The notes: generated from the sequence alone by a model not told the origin. 64,000 nt of DNA from Morchella semilibera (GCA_009192285.1 CM018604.1:2046001-2110000); one strand, 5' to 3'; shown: positions 1-11,245, counted from the stretch's first letter. A program made the numbers and translations.

Positions 1-2010
1 GTATTTAGCTAAACCACCAGAGGTACAATATTGTACGTTGCAATGTGCTCCCCATAATAGCAATAGCCTAGGACTGTATGGAACGATATACCGGTCCTCC
101 TCTTTAATTCTCCTATATGTATACCTAATTTCTCCTTCCTTTTGGTATGTGAGATTTGAAAGTTCCGCAGGAAACCCTTTCCTACACGTTCCAGCCTCAT
201 CCCTACTCCCACCACATAGCCTAGGTTCACATGAATGAACTTGATGTTGAATTACTAAAGCATATAGTTCTGGTTCTGTATCGGAGTTTGGTAGGTCGGC
301 TCGAATAAAATTTTGCTCGATGAGTTGATTCTGTGTTAACTCGGACCACAGAAGTGAGTGTGTATGTATTGCCCCCCTCAGTTGAAATTCATGCCGTTCA
401 ACTAACTCATTTAAACGTCCAAAACCTGATACTGAAGGGATCCGGAAAAAAGATTTTTTAATCCAATGCCAACGTTCGTAATAGTACTGCACAGCATCCC
501 ATGGTCGATTTGAAGGCAATATATCATGATTCCCCGTTCGTTGTAGAATGTTTCGGTAATCACTCCATTGTTCAGAAAATGTAGTAGTAACGAATAAAGT
601 AGGTATTCCATGTGTCTGTAACATACATCGAACATTACTTTCTGCGTTCAGAAAAAATGTATTACCTGTCCGTATGAATCGTGGAATGGTTGTGGTTAGA
701 TGTTCATTAACGATAGACCATGGACCGTATTGACTCTGTTGTAATAGTTCAGCAGCAGTATGTCGTGAATGTGCACCTCTTTCTTGATATCCTTTAACAA
801 TACGGCAGTTATTTTGCAGTATTCTAATCGCCTCAATTTCCATATATATCCATGGTCCCCAGTAATGATCATCACGGAAAACAGATATAATTGAGCTGAG
901 TTTGATTTTAGCATCGGTAGCCATGGTATTTTTAGAGCAGATCGTATTTGGTTGCCGAATTGAACGTATATACTGTCCTCTACCCCATGGATATAAGACT
1001 GGAAAAAGCAAGGCTTCCAAAGCGGGATCTGATCGTTGTATTCCAATACGTTCACCTGAATTGGTAGAGGGAAGAGATGCAACTGGCAATCGAAAATATC
1101 GATGATCTTCATTTGCAACCTGTGAAGGATAATTGAAAGGGTTTAAAACTATATCGGGGCGGTTCCAAGGTCGTGTTTCATCCGTATTTGAATCAGTACT
1201 TGAAATTAAAGAAACTGTAGGTAAAGGACTAAGTTGCAGCTCTCTTCGTATATCATATCTCTGAAAAAGTATATTTTTAATAACAACTGCGACCACAATT
1301 CCCAAAGCTTCTTTCCCGGTATCATGAAGATTGAATCGAATTGATTTGTTGGAACCCCAAGATAACCTCCAAAAATTCCGGGTATACACGCATAGCTCTA
1401 GATTTCTGGTAATATCTCTACGGTTACGTTAACGATATGTTGAATATGGATTGTGATTATTACTATAACTTTGGTACGACCTAAATTGGTTTGCAATGAT
1501 ATTGGTGATAGAAATATCCGGAGGAGCGTTGAGGAAGAGGAAAAGTAGCCGGCGGCATGGTCTGCAAGTTGTGGCAACCGTGTGGATTGATTGCATGAAC
1601 TACAGTATTGCTATAAAGTTCAATATCGTTTTGAGTTTGGTAGTAGGAAGGAAATCAAGTATAGTAGATAATGTATATACTGCATCTTGTTGTTTTGGTA
1701 CCCATTTAATATGTCTTTCTAACATCAATGTACCACAAAATGCACATGGTGTATCAGGAAAAGATTTGTTGTAGTTGGTTTTGAATCGTTGAATGAGGTT
1801 TTGAAAGAGACGATCAGGAGTAAAGATAATTGGCTCTCGTATTTCTAGAGGAACTGAAGTATACGATGACTGAATAGATTGCCGTTCTGATTGATGTTGC
1901 GCAGATTGAATACGAATACTCTGATTATGTTGTTGAATAAATCGGTATGTAGAAAATAAACTTCCATCATGATCAATCAAGTCGTCAGAGTTGACAAATA
2001 CGCGAGGCAA
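1..2010 (-). pseudogene. Helitron Rep (HUH) domain, N-terminal part, with in-frame stops
   Basis: One minus-strand frame stays open from 2010 to base 1 apart from a TAG at 1600-1602 and a TAA at 1429-1431. It shows Helitron landmarks in order: a Cys-rich stretch (CAFCGTLMLERHIKWV); GSNKSIRFNLHD; ALLFPVLYPWGRGQY near 990; LFVTTTFSEQW near 580; the HUH-type motif EFQLRGAIHTHSLLW near 340; and EDRYIVPYSPRLLLLWGAHCN just before the edge. The HUH motif coordinates the metal for rolling-circle nicking. There is no ATG at the upstream end (a TGA lies directly before it), so this is a decayed copy or its first exon is missing. The two stops could in principle be spliced out, but I see no clean GT..AG pair that also restores phase. 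The helicase domain lies outside the window. Confidence 0.8.
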
Positions 2011-2222
2011 TCATATTATGAGAACTAAATTGCTCGATGAGTTGTCATCGCAGGAATATATGACTGAACTCGAACACATGTGTTAATGAATATAGATTAC
2101 TAATATAAATAAATAATCAGTTAATGAAATAACAAAGAAACATCCAAATAATCAACCAATAAAATAACAAAAACATATTTAAAATATATATATTCAGAAA
2201 AAAAAATGGAACAGAAAACAAT

Positions 2223-3500
2223 TTAAATTACACCACGTCCTTTACCCTTTGAACGAGTAGTTTTAGATATCCCACGTGAACGAACTTGAGTAGATTCATG
2301 ATCTATCAATTGACTCTCTGTATTTTCTTCAATTAAAATTGAAGGGGAGGGAGAGCTCAACGGTGAATCATTTGGATTGTTTGTGCATATTGGTTCAGGT
2401 GTAATCATATGTTGAGTTGATTCTAGCATTTGAATTGCATTTTTCCCGATAGAATCAATATAATGATTATCGTTAGGAGTTGAAACACTTTGACGATTGG
2501 TGTTGGATGGTCCCGATACTGATATTGGTGACGATAGATTATCAATAGCACCTCCTCCCTCAAATTTATCGGTAATAACTGAAGATATTTTTCACCGGCG
2601 TGGACTGATGATCCATGGAACTGTTTCTGAAGAAGAGATCAAAAGGTGTTTTACGGTTTGGGTGTCGATCTTGTATGTTGGGCAACTAGAAGGAGGGCTT
2701 TCAGATCCGATAGGTCCAAGGAGGACATTACGCTTTTTCTTTGGTGTTTGAAAAATGCTCGCTTTGTCATCCTTTGGTGCAAGATCTCGAGCAAAGCTTA
2801 TAGATACTACCTCGCCATAGGCTTATTATATCTATTAGCTAATGAACTAACTTATAATTTGATTAAAATGATCAAACTTACCCCGATCTTCTGGACATTC
2901 ATATTGGTACTTGAATGATGCATCAACTGTTTTGCCGGATACAAGATACTGAGAGAGCTTTGCAAATAATGGAGATTGCGTATTTAGAAGGAAGGTTAAC
3001 TGACACTAACTTCTGAATTAGTATGATTGTTCAAATCATTGAGATTTATATATAGTACCGGAACATCTGATCGAGTTTCTCCATCATATTGAAACATCTG
3101 CCCCTCGAACCATTTCAACTCTTCAGCTGTCCCAACGACTTTGAGATCTGATGTAATTGTAACGGTGGAGTTAATGTATAAATCGTTTGCGATATGTTTA
3201 TTATCTAGTAATCCTTTCTGAAGCTCGTACACGCAATAAGGACAGCTGTAATGTAATGTCAATATAAAACTATTTATAATTATCAATAGAGATAAATGAC
3301 GGAGATTTGAATAATTACTTTGGTTTTCGATAGCAACTATGAATCAAAGTACATTGAAGCAATATCTCTATCGGGTATAGAGTAAGTCTCTAATGACATA
3401 AAGTATCGGAATATCGATGTCTTGACTGAATACCACTTGAATCATCATGCGTGATCGTAGCAGTTTTATAACCCCCCACGCCAGTAACCGAAACAACATA
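2223..3500 (-). CDS. Putative multi-exon gene beside the Helitron, function unknown
   Basis: Several minus-strand blocks read as coding and can be joined at plausible introns. One intron runs 2881 to 2822 (GTAAGT donor, AAG acceptor, 60 bp) and joins ...YECPEDR to AYGEVVSISFARDL in phase. Another ends at the CAG just before CTGTCC near 3241 and joins ...CYRKP to NCPYCVYEL. The product would carry a CPYC motif, then a beta-rich stretch (LKVVGTAEELKWFEGQMF), then a PKKKR basic cluster near 2735, and would end at the stop at 2223 after a basic tail (SKGKGRG). A TGA near 2598 interrupts the frame. Some Helitrons carry RPA-like single-stranded-DNA-binding accessory proteins, and an OB-fold protein is a guess that would fit here. 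No family was recognised with confidence. Confidence 0.35.
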
Positions 3501-4014
3501 TCCCACAAGTGCAAAATATATCGGCATATTGTTCAAGTCTCAAATGAGAATGAAAAAAAATAAAGGAGAAGTTTATACAAACCAAAGTATCGTACAATCT
3601 TTCAATTTAGCTGAAAATAATTTGTTGGGTGTCGATATACTGAACTAAATTTNCGTACAGTCAGCTTGGGATTGACTTTTGCTCATTGCGAAGCACCTCG
3701 CCATTTTCTGTTAACCTTAACCCTGAGGACACCCGACCAGAAAGCCCTATAATCTCCAAGGCCCGTGGCTATAGAAGACAGCGGAATCCAGCGGGACGCA
3801 GAAGAATGTAACAGAACACAGCTGAATACAGTGGGACACCAAATCGAAAATAGAACACAAGAGGCATGCAGCAAGCAACAGGAAGGGAACACAGTGGAAG
3901 CGAAAAAGTCTAAAAGAGAAACTTATCTATATTTTAACTATCTATCATACAACAAAGCCGTTTATATATTAAGATTCTACGCATTTTTTGATCTAGGAGC
4001 AACAGTCAAAGTCC
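3501..4014. other. Intergenic, no gene recognised
   Basis: Contains one ambiguous base (N at 3653) and, at about 3770-3900, a degenerate purine-rich repeat with CAGAA/CAGTGGGA-like units of about 11 bp. The sequence at 3968-4000 (AAGATTCTACGCATTTTTTGATCTAG) recurs slightly diverged at about 4860-4890, on the other side of the palindromic element. Confidence 0.4.
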
Positions 4015-4388
4015 TAGTATGGTGCTGTAAACGTGGCAAAAGTGATTTTACCAACGGTGGTAAATTATTTTACCAACGGTGGTAAATTATTTTACCACAG
4101 GTGGTGAAAATAATACAGCATTTATATGGAGCGGTAAATGGTATAAGCACTGAATTTCAGTCCTTGTTCCAGTATAAATGCTGACTTTCAATCTTTATTC
4201 TGCATTATCATTAATACCAACAGTTTCACACCGGTGGTAAAATAGCTGCCACCAGTGGTAAAATGACCTACCACTGGTGGTGAAATTCCCCACCGGTGGA
4301 CAATGTTCATATATATTGGCATTATATAGCCCCTTTTGGCCAAAAGGTCTGTGATTTTATCCATTTTATTGTATAAATGTTGGAATTA

Positions 4389-4422
<34 letters not shown>

Positions 4423-4730
4423 ACTTCATACATGTATGCAGCCCGAAGGCTATGACAAAACCTTTCCTCCCACTCTCCGGAGGCAGGGTAGCATGTTGGT
4501 ATCATTTCACCACCGGTGGTAACATAATTTACCACCGTTGGTAAAATCACTTTTGACACGTTTACCGCACCATATTTTACCACCGTGTGAAACTGCAGTA
4601 CTGTTGGTATTAATCATAATGCAGAATAAAGACTGAAGGTCAGCATTTGTACTGGGACAAGGACTGAAATTCAGTGCTTCTACCTCCGTTGGTAAAATGA
4701 CTTTTGACACATTTACCGCTCCATACCTAG
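4015..4730. repeat. Palindromic repeat element with long terminal inverted arms
   Basis: The left end (4015-4065, TATGGTGCTGTAAACGTGGC...) matches the reverse complement of the right end (4670-4730, TATGGAGCGGTAAATGTGTC...). The arms stay similar inward for about 230 bp, with a shared GAATTTCAGTCCTTGTCCCAGT-like block. Inside are many copies of ACCACCGGTGGTAAAAT or close variants, themselves palindromic. The loop holds a (GATT)n tract at 4391-4422. No transposase frame is present, so this is a non-autonomous (MITE or foldback) element. A one-armed relative lies at 20257-20575 and a weaker one near 27320-27380. Confidence 0.75.
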
Positions 4731-4932
4731 TTTTATGTCATTTCTTCATAGTGTTGCTCTAGGTTTTGATATTGCCCGATACTGTTCCAGGGAATTTTCG
4801 CTTTTATATTCCACAATAATTCAACAACCATTCATGGCAGGGTGAAGCGTGCTTTAATTTAGGATTCTACACATTTTTCTGATCTAGAACACATACCAAC
4901 ATATGATTTTCTCTTGATTTCATATAATTAAT

Positions 4933-4987
4933 TGTAGAGTTCCTATACAATTAATGATGTAAACAAAAAAAACCTGTAGAGTTCCTA
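4933..4987 (+). mobile_element. 29-bp poly(A) insertion with 13-bp target duplication
   Basis: The 13-mer TGTAGAGTTCCTA occurs at 4933-4945 and again at 4975-4987. Between them is a 29-bp insert (4946-4974) that reads ATTAATGATGTAAAC followed by a run of A. The same core with a poly(A) tail, in opposite orientation and with its own 12-bp duplication, is at 28168-28220. Poly(A) plus a duplication of this length is the usual mark of LINE-machinery retroposition. Confidence 0.65.
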
Positions 4988-7718
4988 ACGGTAACACAAA
5001 TTCTTTAAACTATATTCACCTAGGGACAGGACATCCTCATTAAAATAATATAGTTTTTTTAACCCTTTGTGCCGCGGTGAGAAGCCGTAGGAACTTGAAA
5101 CCAGATGTAGGTTTTAAACTCCGGGTGACATAACTTGCGACCTAATATATATATCTTGACTTCAGTTGACTCCAATATCTAACGTTGCCCTAACTTGTAT
5201 GGTACAGCCGCTCACGACTTGAAGACGGACACTGAGTGTGGACGGAGAAGGAGTTTAAACTATGGGTGAAAAGCAGCCAAGCTCCCTTTTAATACCGGAA
5301 AAACTCAAAAAGATTGGCTAGCTCCTAGAGACCAAAACCACCCCTATGGGAAACTTTAGATACAGATCGATGCCGTTCAACCAATTGCTCAAGCAATGAA
5401 CCCTGGCCGGAAATAGCCATTTTTCGAGTTTTTACGGTATTTCTTACTCGTTGAAATCCCCCCATCCGCGAACGACCGTACCTGTTACTGAAACAAATGC
5501 GGACGCAGCCTGCAGCAGGCGGGCCGGAGTACTGGTAAAGGAAAATAACTCCCGGCATCAAAGAAAACCCAAGGCCCAAGCCACCAACCCACTAGTCCAT
5601 GACATTCCGTGGAACAGGTTCAAGAGGTTCCATCTATTACCCTTTCGGGGGACATTACCGTAATAAAGGGTGGCGAGTCGTTTTCGTGATAGTGATCGTT
5701 GTAGTCTTCGGTACGGGGGTTTGTATAAAGCGGAACTACCACTAATTGAACCTTGAGACCGGGTATATTCTCGAGACATGTAGTTGCCGTGCATTAATAA
5801 AGGAGAGGGGAACGAGTACTGGTTTGGGATGTGTTCCTAAGCTTGATGATGATAGTAAGCCAGTCATCTGCGGAGAGGTTAAGAGGATAGATGGTCTTTT
5901 ATGCCCCTGGTTGTCCGCGACGGAGAAAGTGAAAGACTAGAACAACGAACCCTATACCTCCACCCATAGGATCAACGTGTGGAATTCGGTGGGTGGGCAG
6001 AGAGTACCTCTGGAGAAAACAATATAAAAAGTTCGCCTTCGTCGTGTGGTGACCTATCTGTCTAGCATGCTCGCCTGCTGAAGCTGGAGACAGTAAGCTG
6101 GTGGATGAAGGAATCACGCTGGCCGGCGCTGCCTTCCAGGTGACGGGCTTCCGACATATTGTGGCGTGTGGAGCGGTTGCAGAGAGTTTCTACTAGAATG
6201 TGAATGCTGTTGTGAAGGCCAGAGGTAAGAGTAGGAAGTGCAGACGGGGAAGGTACACAATGGGGAGTAGGTGTTTGATTGCTGGCCTATTTTTATTTAC
6301 TTATTTTCTTTGATCGTCATGTTAGTGATGAACTGTATCAGCCTATAGCTAGCTAGCTCGGAGCAGCCTCACCTCCGAGTCGATGCATCTCGTGAGAGAA
6401 GCGCCACCTGGTAAATTAAAGTAAACGGCCATGCACAGGTGTCAGGGAAAAGACACCGCTGATGCATTCCCCAACCCCTAGAGCCGTCGATGTCGGCGTG
6501 GACCCAGAGTAATGAGCGCATGTACAGTTTTGTTGATTACATAAGTACATGTACCTGCATAGAATACGGGGTGCGGTGCGCGGCTCGGTAAGGACGGCGC
6601 TGGGCGTGCCTGCCCCGCTTTTACCCCACGTGGCGGTACTCTCTCTATGCAGGTACAGGTGGTGTGCAGATACAACTTAATGCCAGAGGGTGTATGTAGG
6701 GGGTTTATTTAGGGACGCAGTACAGCAACACCTCGGTTTGTGTTTTTTATAGTTTCTTTATGTAAGTATATATATAGCAAGTGGGGTTTTGCAGAGTCCT
6801 TTCTTATAGCTACATGTAGGTTTTCCTTATAGAGAGGTTCATTATATTATTGCATACATACATCAACATCACCCCTCTCGATCTTAATCTCATCCATCCT
6901 TCCCACACCAAGCACTCCAAACACCAGAATCCCTTCGTCGCTCCCCCATAAACGAAACACTGAGAGTGAGAAACTAACTCCTAGATACTACTAACATAGT
7001 CCAGCATGCAGCACCCCCACCAACGCTCCTCCCCCTCCCCCCTTCTCCCCCTAGTGGATGGATTATCTAGTGCGTATGGTATCCGCGACGCCAGCCACGC
7101 CACAACATCAGGCAACCCGAAGGGTAGAGGTGAAGTGGACTATTTGTATCCGGTGGGGGGTTGTGTCTTCGTATTAGGGTCGCGGGAGTGGCGGCGAAGG
7201 TCTGGCATTGGTGTGTGGGTGTTTTGTTGCTTCGTGCCACGGTCATTTCATTCCCCTTGCCGCTCCGCTGACCTCTCACTTTGCCTCCAGCGACGTTCAC
7301 CTTAGTCTCCGACTCAGCTATCGCGTCGCTCCGCTCCTTAAGGCTTCGCCTTCCTCATACATAGTATGAATTCTCAATGTACATAAAGATAAATTCAATT
7401 CAATGCACTACAAAGAAATCAGTAATGCTGGCCCCGCCGAGAACCCAGTATATGTAAATGCATCAAGGTGCCACTTATCATTCAATGCGCCCAACCATTC
7501 TAAAGGTGACAAACCCTAATCCCAACCCCGGGGAAACACAAAGAAATGCCAGTCATTCTGGTCTCCAACCACCGAACGGGAAAGGAAAACCCCTATCCAG
7601 ACACAAAGGCTGCTAACCTCCACCGACAATAGAGAGTATTTATCAAGTGTCAAAACCGACAATATATACTTCGCCACATTAAAAAGTGGTCGACCAAATT
7701 CCCAAGGTGGGGATATAG
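4988..7718. other. Long intergenic stretch without a supportable gene
   Basis: No frame in this interval shows splice-consistent coding or a recognisable domain. Short minus-strand frames around 5325-5794 have protein-like composition but no start, domain or intron logic, and may be relics. TACATGTA motifs occur at 6546 and 6811. GC rises between about 6550 and 7330. Confidence 0.4.
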
Positions 7719-7908
7719 NNNNNNNNNNNNNNNNNNNNNNNNNNNNNNNNNNNNNNNNNNNNNNNNNNNNNNNNNNNNNNNNNNNNNNNNNNNNNNNNNN
7801 NNNNNNNNNNNNNNNNNNNNNNNNNNNNNNNNNNNNNNNNNNNNNNNNNNNNNNNNNNNNNNNNNNNNNNNNNNNNNNNNNNNNNNNNNNNNNNNNNNNN
7901 NNNNNNNN
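7719..7908. other. Assembly gap (190 N)
   Basis: A run of N from 7719 to 7908. Any reading frame crossing it is an artefact. Confidence 0.99.
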
Positions 7909-8176
7909 CCCCACCACAGCCCATATTTCCCTGAATACGCCTGGGGGTGTTTACTATACTGCGTGTAGTTTATATTCTGCCTGCGTATTTCACAGTAAGC
8001 GTGAAGATTATTTAGATACAGAGTTTCTCCTATCATACCTTCCTGATGTGATTAATTACGTTACTGAGGGGAGCTGCCAGTTTTGCCTCCCATAACCGTT
8101 GTCAGTTGTTGGATCCGACACTGACTAAATACTCACTAATAGGATACCAAACCAAGTTATTAAGTAAGCCGATGTA

Positions 8177-8406
8177 TTGTAGGGCGACAAAAGTTCTCGT
8201 GATTTCTGCATAGCAACCAGCAGAAACTTCCTAAAAGTCTAACCCGAAAAGCCAGTAATAGGGACTTCAGCCTAGATACTATGTTCTATCAACCTTGAGC
8301 TCTCTAACAATACTAATATCTTCTTTACATCTCTTGTGGTCGCCAAGTTATAGTTGGTTCATGGCCCACCCTTTTACAAAATCACGGGAACTTTTGTCAC
8401 CCTACA
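8177..8406. mobile_element. MITE-like element with 29-bp terminal inverted repeats
   Basis: The left arm 8177-8205 (TTGTAGGGCGACAAAAGTTC...) is the reverse complement of 8378-8406, with two or three mismatches. The 230-bp unit has no coding capacity. The GACAAAAGTT core resembles the ends of fungal Tc1/mariner-derived MITEs, but no autonomous partner with these ends is visible and the target duplication is unclear. Confidence 0.7.
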
Positions 8407-8735
8407 AGACTTGATGAACCGTCATTTCCGATCGCCAACACTACCATCAGCGGGTAAACCCAGCTGGCCGGGGAGGGCGTTGAGCTCGGGGCCTACCACA
8501 GCGATCAGATTAAATGATTTACCACCGACATAGAGTGCTTACCAGTAAGTGCTCTGATATCAGCACTTGTCTCCTTGAACTGGCTGATTGTTCAAGCCAT
8601 ATACAACTCCAAGACAGGTGCCAGAACGGTTGACCGAAGAATTGAGCAGTCTTGCAAAATTGTTATATTCCCTGAACTCCTTCAACATCAGTCACTGGAC
8701 CCTCAAAACTAAGAAGTAGTGTTACGAGCAGGAGA

Positions 8736-9060
8736 TCATTTGATGGATCTGTACCACTGGCAGTTGCTGGCCATGCTGCCGCATTGTTTGTTGCATTTCC
8801 CGGAAGCTCTGCTGAATCTGTAGCAGTTGTGCCCGATGTTCACCGCAGGGAGGTTTGGCATCAATGCAAGTTGTTGCGAAGCAGCTGCTGCATCAGAAAG
8901 AATCTGGAGGTTTGGTTGAGCCATTCCCCGGAGGTATGCTGAACCCGCTGCCGAATATGCTTGATAAAGGTCGAGCACTCCCCGATAGTGTCGTGGTGTT
9001 GCTTGCTGCTGGAAGCTCTGCTCGCTACTTCTCGGGGGTTTCAGGACGCACAGCCACCGC
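8736..9060 (-). pseudogene. Degenerate coding remnant, Gln-rich coiled coil
   Basis: Two minus-strand frames alternate here. One reads LDLYQAYSAAGSAYLRGMAQ; the other ends with a Gln-rich helix-like stretch (QIQQSFREMQQTMRQHGQQL) and a stop near 8710. The piece near 8985-9035, which would encode EK-stop-RAELPAAS, is related at the DNA level to 10030-10075, which encodes EKQRAERNIQQQQ. I read this as a decayed duplicate of part of the neighbouring minus-strand locus. Function unknown. Confidence 0.35.
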
Positions 9061-9400
9061 TACGCCTCTATCTCTGGCTCCACTTATATAATTAGGGTTT
9101 CGCCCCCTCCATCGCTTCGCCCTAGGGGTCCCCCTTCAATCATGATAATGATATGAATGGGGAAAAAAGAATAATCTTCTCGATTATCTAAAAATTGGAT
9201 GATCTAGACTTAAATTCTGAGCAATGCAAATAATAGACAGCCGAAGAAAGGCCAAACGCCACAGAAAACCTACCTCTATAAACCCGTTCTATGCAACCAT
9301 TGAAAACACAAACCCATTTACTTGTAGTTTCGCACACCTCCGGAAGAACAAGAGAAACCCGCAGACACTGAATCATAGCAGCACAGGGTCCTAAAGCCGA

Positions 9401-9930
9401 TTAGCACCTCAGAGTGATCTTAATTCTCCTTACACTTCTTTCCGAACACGCCTGCAGAGTTCGCGATGTCAAAGCCGCCCTCGAGGATAGCCTAGTATAG
9501 CATACCTATCAGTCACTCTGTAGATAGCTTTTTTAATAAAATATCTTACCATGCCAACGAGCAACATCATCCAACGTTCAATCCTCTGGAATCCATCCTT
9601 CATGTCATCAAATCCCTTGTCGACTTCGGTCAGATGCTCAATTTTCAACTTGAGCACCTCGTGGTCCTGCCAACCCGTCAGCATAATCTCCAATGAGAGC
9701 AGGATTGCTTGTTTTACCTGTTTGAGCTTGATAGCCTGTCCGGCAACCGAGTATTCGCTGGGAAGTTTCGGCTCGGCATCACCAGTCTTCAAATTGGAAT
9801 CTTCGGCATCTCCGTATTTATGCTAACTCGCCCAGTCAGTATACATCAGCAACCCCCGCTAAGACCAGTCAAAGCTCACCCTGGTGGTGCTGAGGTATTT
9901 AAAGTGGTAGACCGAACATGTACGAACGGC
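9401..9930 (-). CDS. Hypothetical coiled-coil protein with hydrophobic C-terminal segment, 5' end unresolved
   Basis: Three minus-strand exons join in phase. The most upstream part ends at 9880 (...KYLSTTR); intron 9879-9823 (57 bp, GTGAGC donor, TTAG acceptor); exon 9822-9550 (91 codons, HKYGDAEDSN... through a long charged helix, ending MMLLVGM); intron 9549-9506 (44 bp, GTAAGA donor, CTGATAG end); last exon 9505-9401 ending in TAA. The middle exon looks like a coiled coil (KLKQVKQAILLSLEI, EHLTEVDKGFDDMKDGF) followed by a short hydrophobic patch. Upstream exons probably lie at 10199-10008, where an intron ends in a pyrimidine-rich tract and TTTCAG, but two frames are open there and I could not choose. 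No family recognised. Confidence 0.5.
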
Positions 9931-10198
9931 GGCTACCAGTGTTGAACGCCAACATTGCTATCAGTTGTCAGCCAGTCTCAGATTAGCTATTCGGCTGGAG
10001 CACTCACCCAGGGGATCTCTTTTGTCTCCGTGTTGCTTGTTGCTGCTGGATGTTCCGCTCTGCTCGCTGCTTCTCAAATGGTGGGGTTGAATCGACTTTG
10101 ACGCTCCTAAACCAAGTGCAGGAGCGATTTTGCGCCGCTGGTTGACGGTTTCCGTTAGTCCCACAGTTTTGTGTGGTGAGCCACCGATTGCCACAAGT

Positions 10199-10443
10199 CC
10201 TGAAATACAGACAAAGACATAAATGAAATCGCAAGAGAGTCCTCCACCAAAGAAGAGAAAACCCCACCCTTCTTGCCACATCCCCCTTTCATGACTACAT
10301 GTAAGTGACGTCACGATTATGAATAAGCCACGCCCTCCCGTTGTGACCTGTTTATCCCTTAGTCTGTCAGTAAAATGCTGACCCCCAAGAAGAAGCAAAT
10401 TTTGTGTGGCTTTACTAACAGATCCCGTTATCTCCCTTATCAA
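10199..10443 (-). other. Possible upstream intron and 5' region of the 9.4-9.9 kb gene
   Basis: On the minus strand the sequence before 10199 (TTTATGTCTTTGTCTGTATTTCAG) is a strong 3' splice site. The 192 bp after it, down to a GTGAGT-type donor at 10007, is open in two frames, one encoding EKQRAERNIQQQQATRR. This may be an exon of the gene ending at 9401, but the joint does not resolve cleanly. A 5' exon was not found. Confidence 0.3.
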
Positions 10444-10514
10444 ATAATAGATCTTCCATACAAATTTAATTCCTCTATTATAGGGGGGTCAGCATTGACA
10501 GACTAAGGGATAAA
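10351..10514. mobile_element. Short inverted-repeat (MITE-like) element
   Basis: The left arm TTTATCCCTTAGTCTGTCA...TGCTGACCCCC (10351-10386) is matched in reverse complement at 10484-10514, with a 5-6 base insertion in the left arm. The roughly 100-bp loop is non-coding. A hairpin of this size fits a MITE or a foldback remnant. Confidence 0.6.
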
Positions 10515-11095
10515 GCCACATACAAAACTTCAGGGATAAAGCCCCAAATCACGGTGTTCTAGCCAGGCCGGGTTAGTCTTGATACTAGCGTTGCCAAGTA
10601 GACCACTGCCAAGACCCAATCCTGCCTTCGCAAAGTCTCGCCTAGTCCTACTCCTCCTTTGCAAAACACCTACATGTATATTAAAATACGGCACCATCAA
10701 GTTCCGGTAGGGCAAGAACCTGTCTGTAGTCTCCAATCGTGCCTCTGAGAGCCTGGAGCGGAGGACACGGGCCAGGGAACTGCTGAACGCGGGAGGCACA
10801 GTTGTGATGGAAAACAGGGGTGTCACTGGGAGCGTTCTCGGCAGGGAGCTGGGCGCTGATCTTGCTGGAGGAAGGCGGAGGCTGGTCGACAATTAAGGGA
10901 GGCGGAAGGGGCTGTGGGGGGGTGCATCCTTGGTATCGTAGTCGGGGGTGGAATATAGCCAAAATAGTTTCCTCACGGAATACACTATCAATTCCAGTCC
11001 ACTAATAAGTAATACAGTAAAAATATCACGCAGCCCGATAATCACCCGAACGTATTGTGGTGGGTACGATATGGAACAAAAATCGTACCGATATG

Positions 11096-11245
11096 TACCA
11101 TTGAAAACCCTGGGTAGCTGGTGCCAGAGTCATTGGAGTCAGTGGAATCGCTAGAGTCGCTGGACCCACCGGTACTAGGGTAGTAGGTGCTAGAGTAGCT
11201 AGTGCCAGAGATATTGGAGTCGCTGGATTCAATGGAAGTGGTTCC
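11096..11245. repeat. Imperfect minisatellite with 6-bp periodicity
   Basis: Degenerate units such as GTGCCAGAGTCATTGGAGTC and GTCGCTGGACCCACCGGTAC recur about eight times. Read on the minus strand it gives a Pro/Ala/Thr/Leu repeat (PLTPMTLAPAT). The base pattern is better explained as a tandem repeat than as a gene. Confidence 0.5.

Larger units (their letters stand above)
1..3500 (-). mobile_element. Helitron-like element, partial, degenerate
   Basis: On the minus strand this stretch holds a Helitron Rep/helicase N-terminal frame (2010 down to the window edge) and, upstream of it in transcription order, a second patch of coding-like exons (about 3500 to 2223). The helicase half must lie beyond the left edge. 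I could not find the 5' TC end or the 3' hairpin/CTRR end, so the high-coordinate limit is only where coding-like sequence stops; a lone N sits at 3653. Helitrons move by rolling circle and leave no target duplication, so the limits need a comparison with other copies. Confidence 0.7.

Noticed and set aside
696-1118. 140-codon minus-strand frame inside the Helitron region
   Set aside because: It is a shadow of the Rep frame, which is open across the same bases in another phase and carries the domain motifs.
7516-8036. Three minus-strand frames of 81-133 codons
   Set aside because: They exist only because the 190-N gap is read as open sequence.
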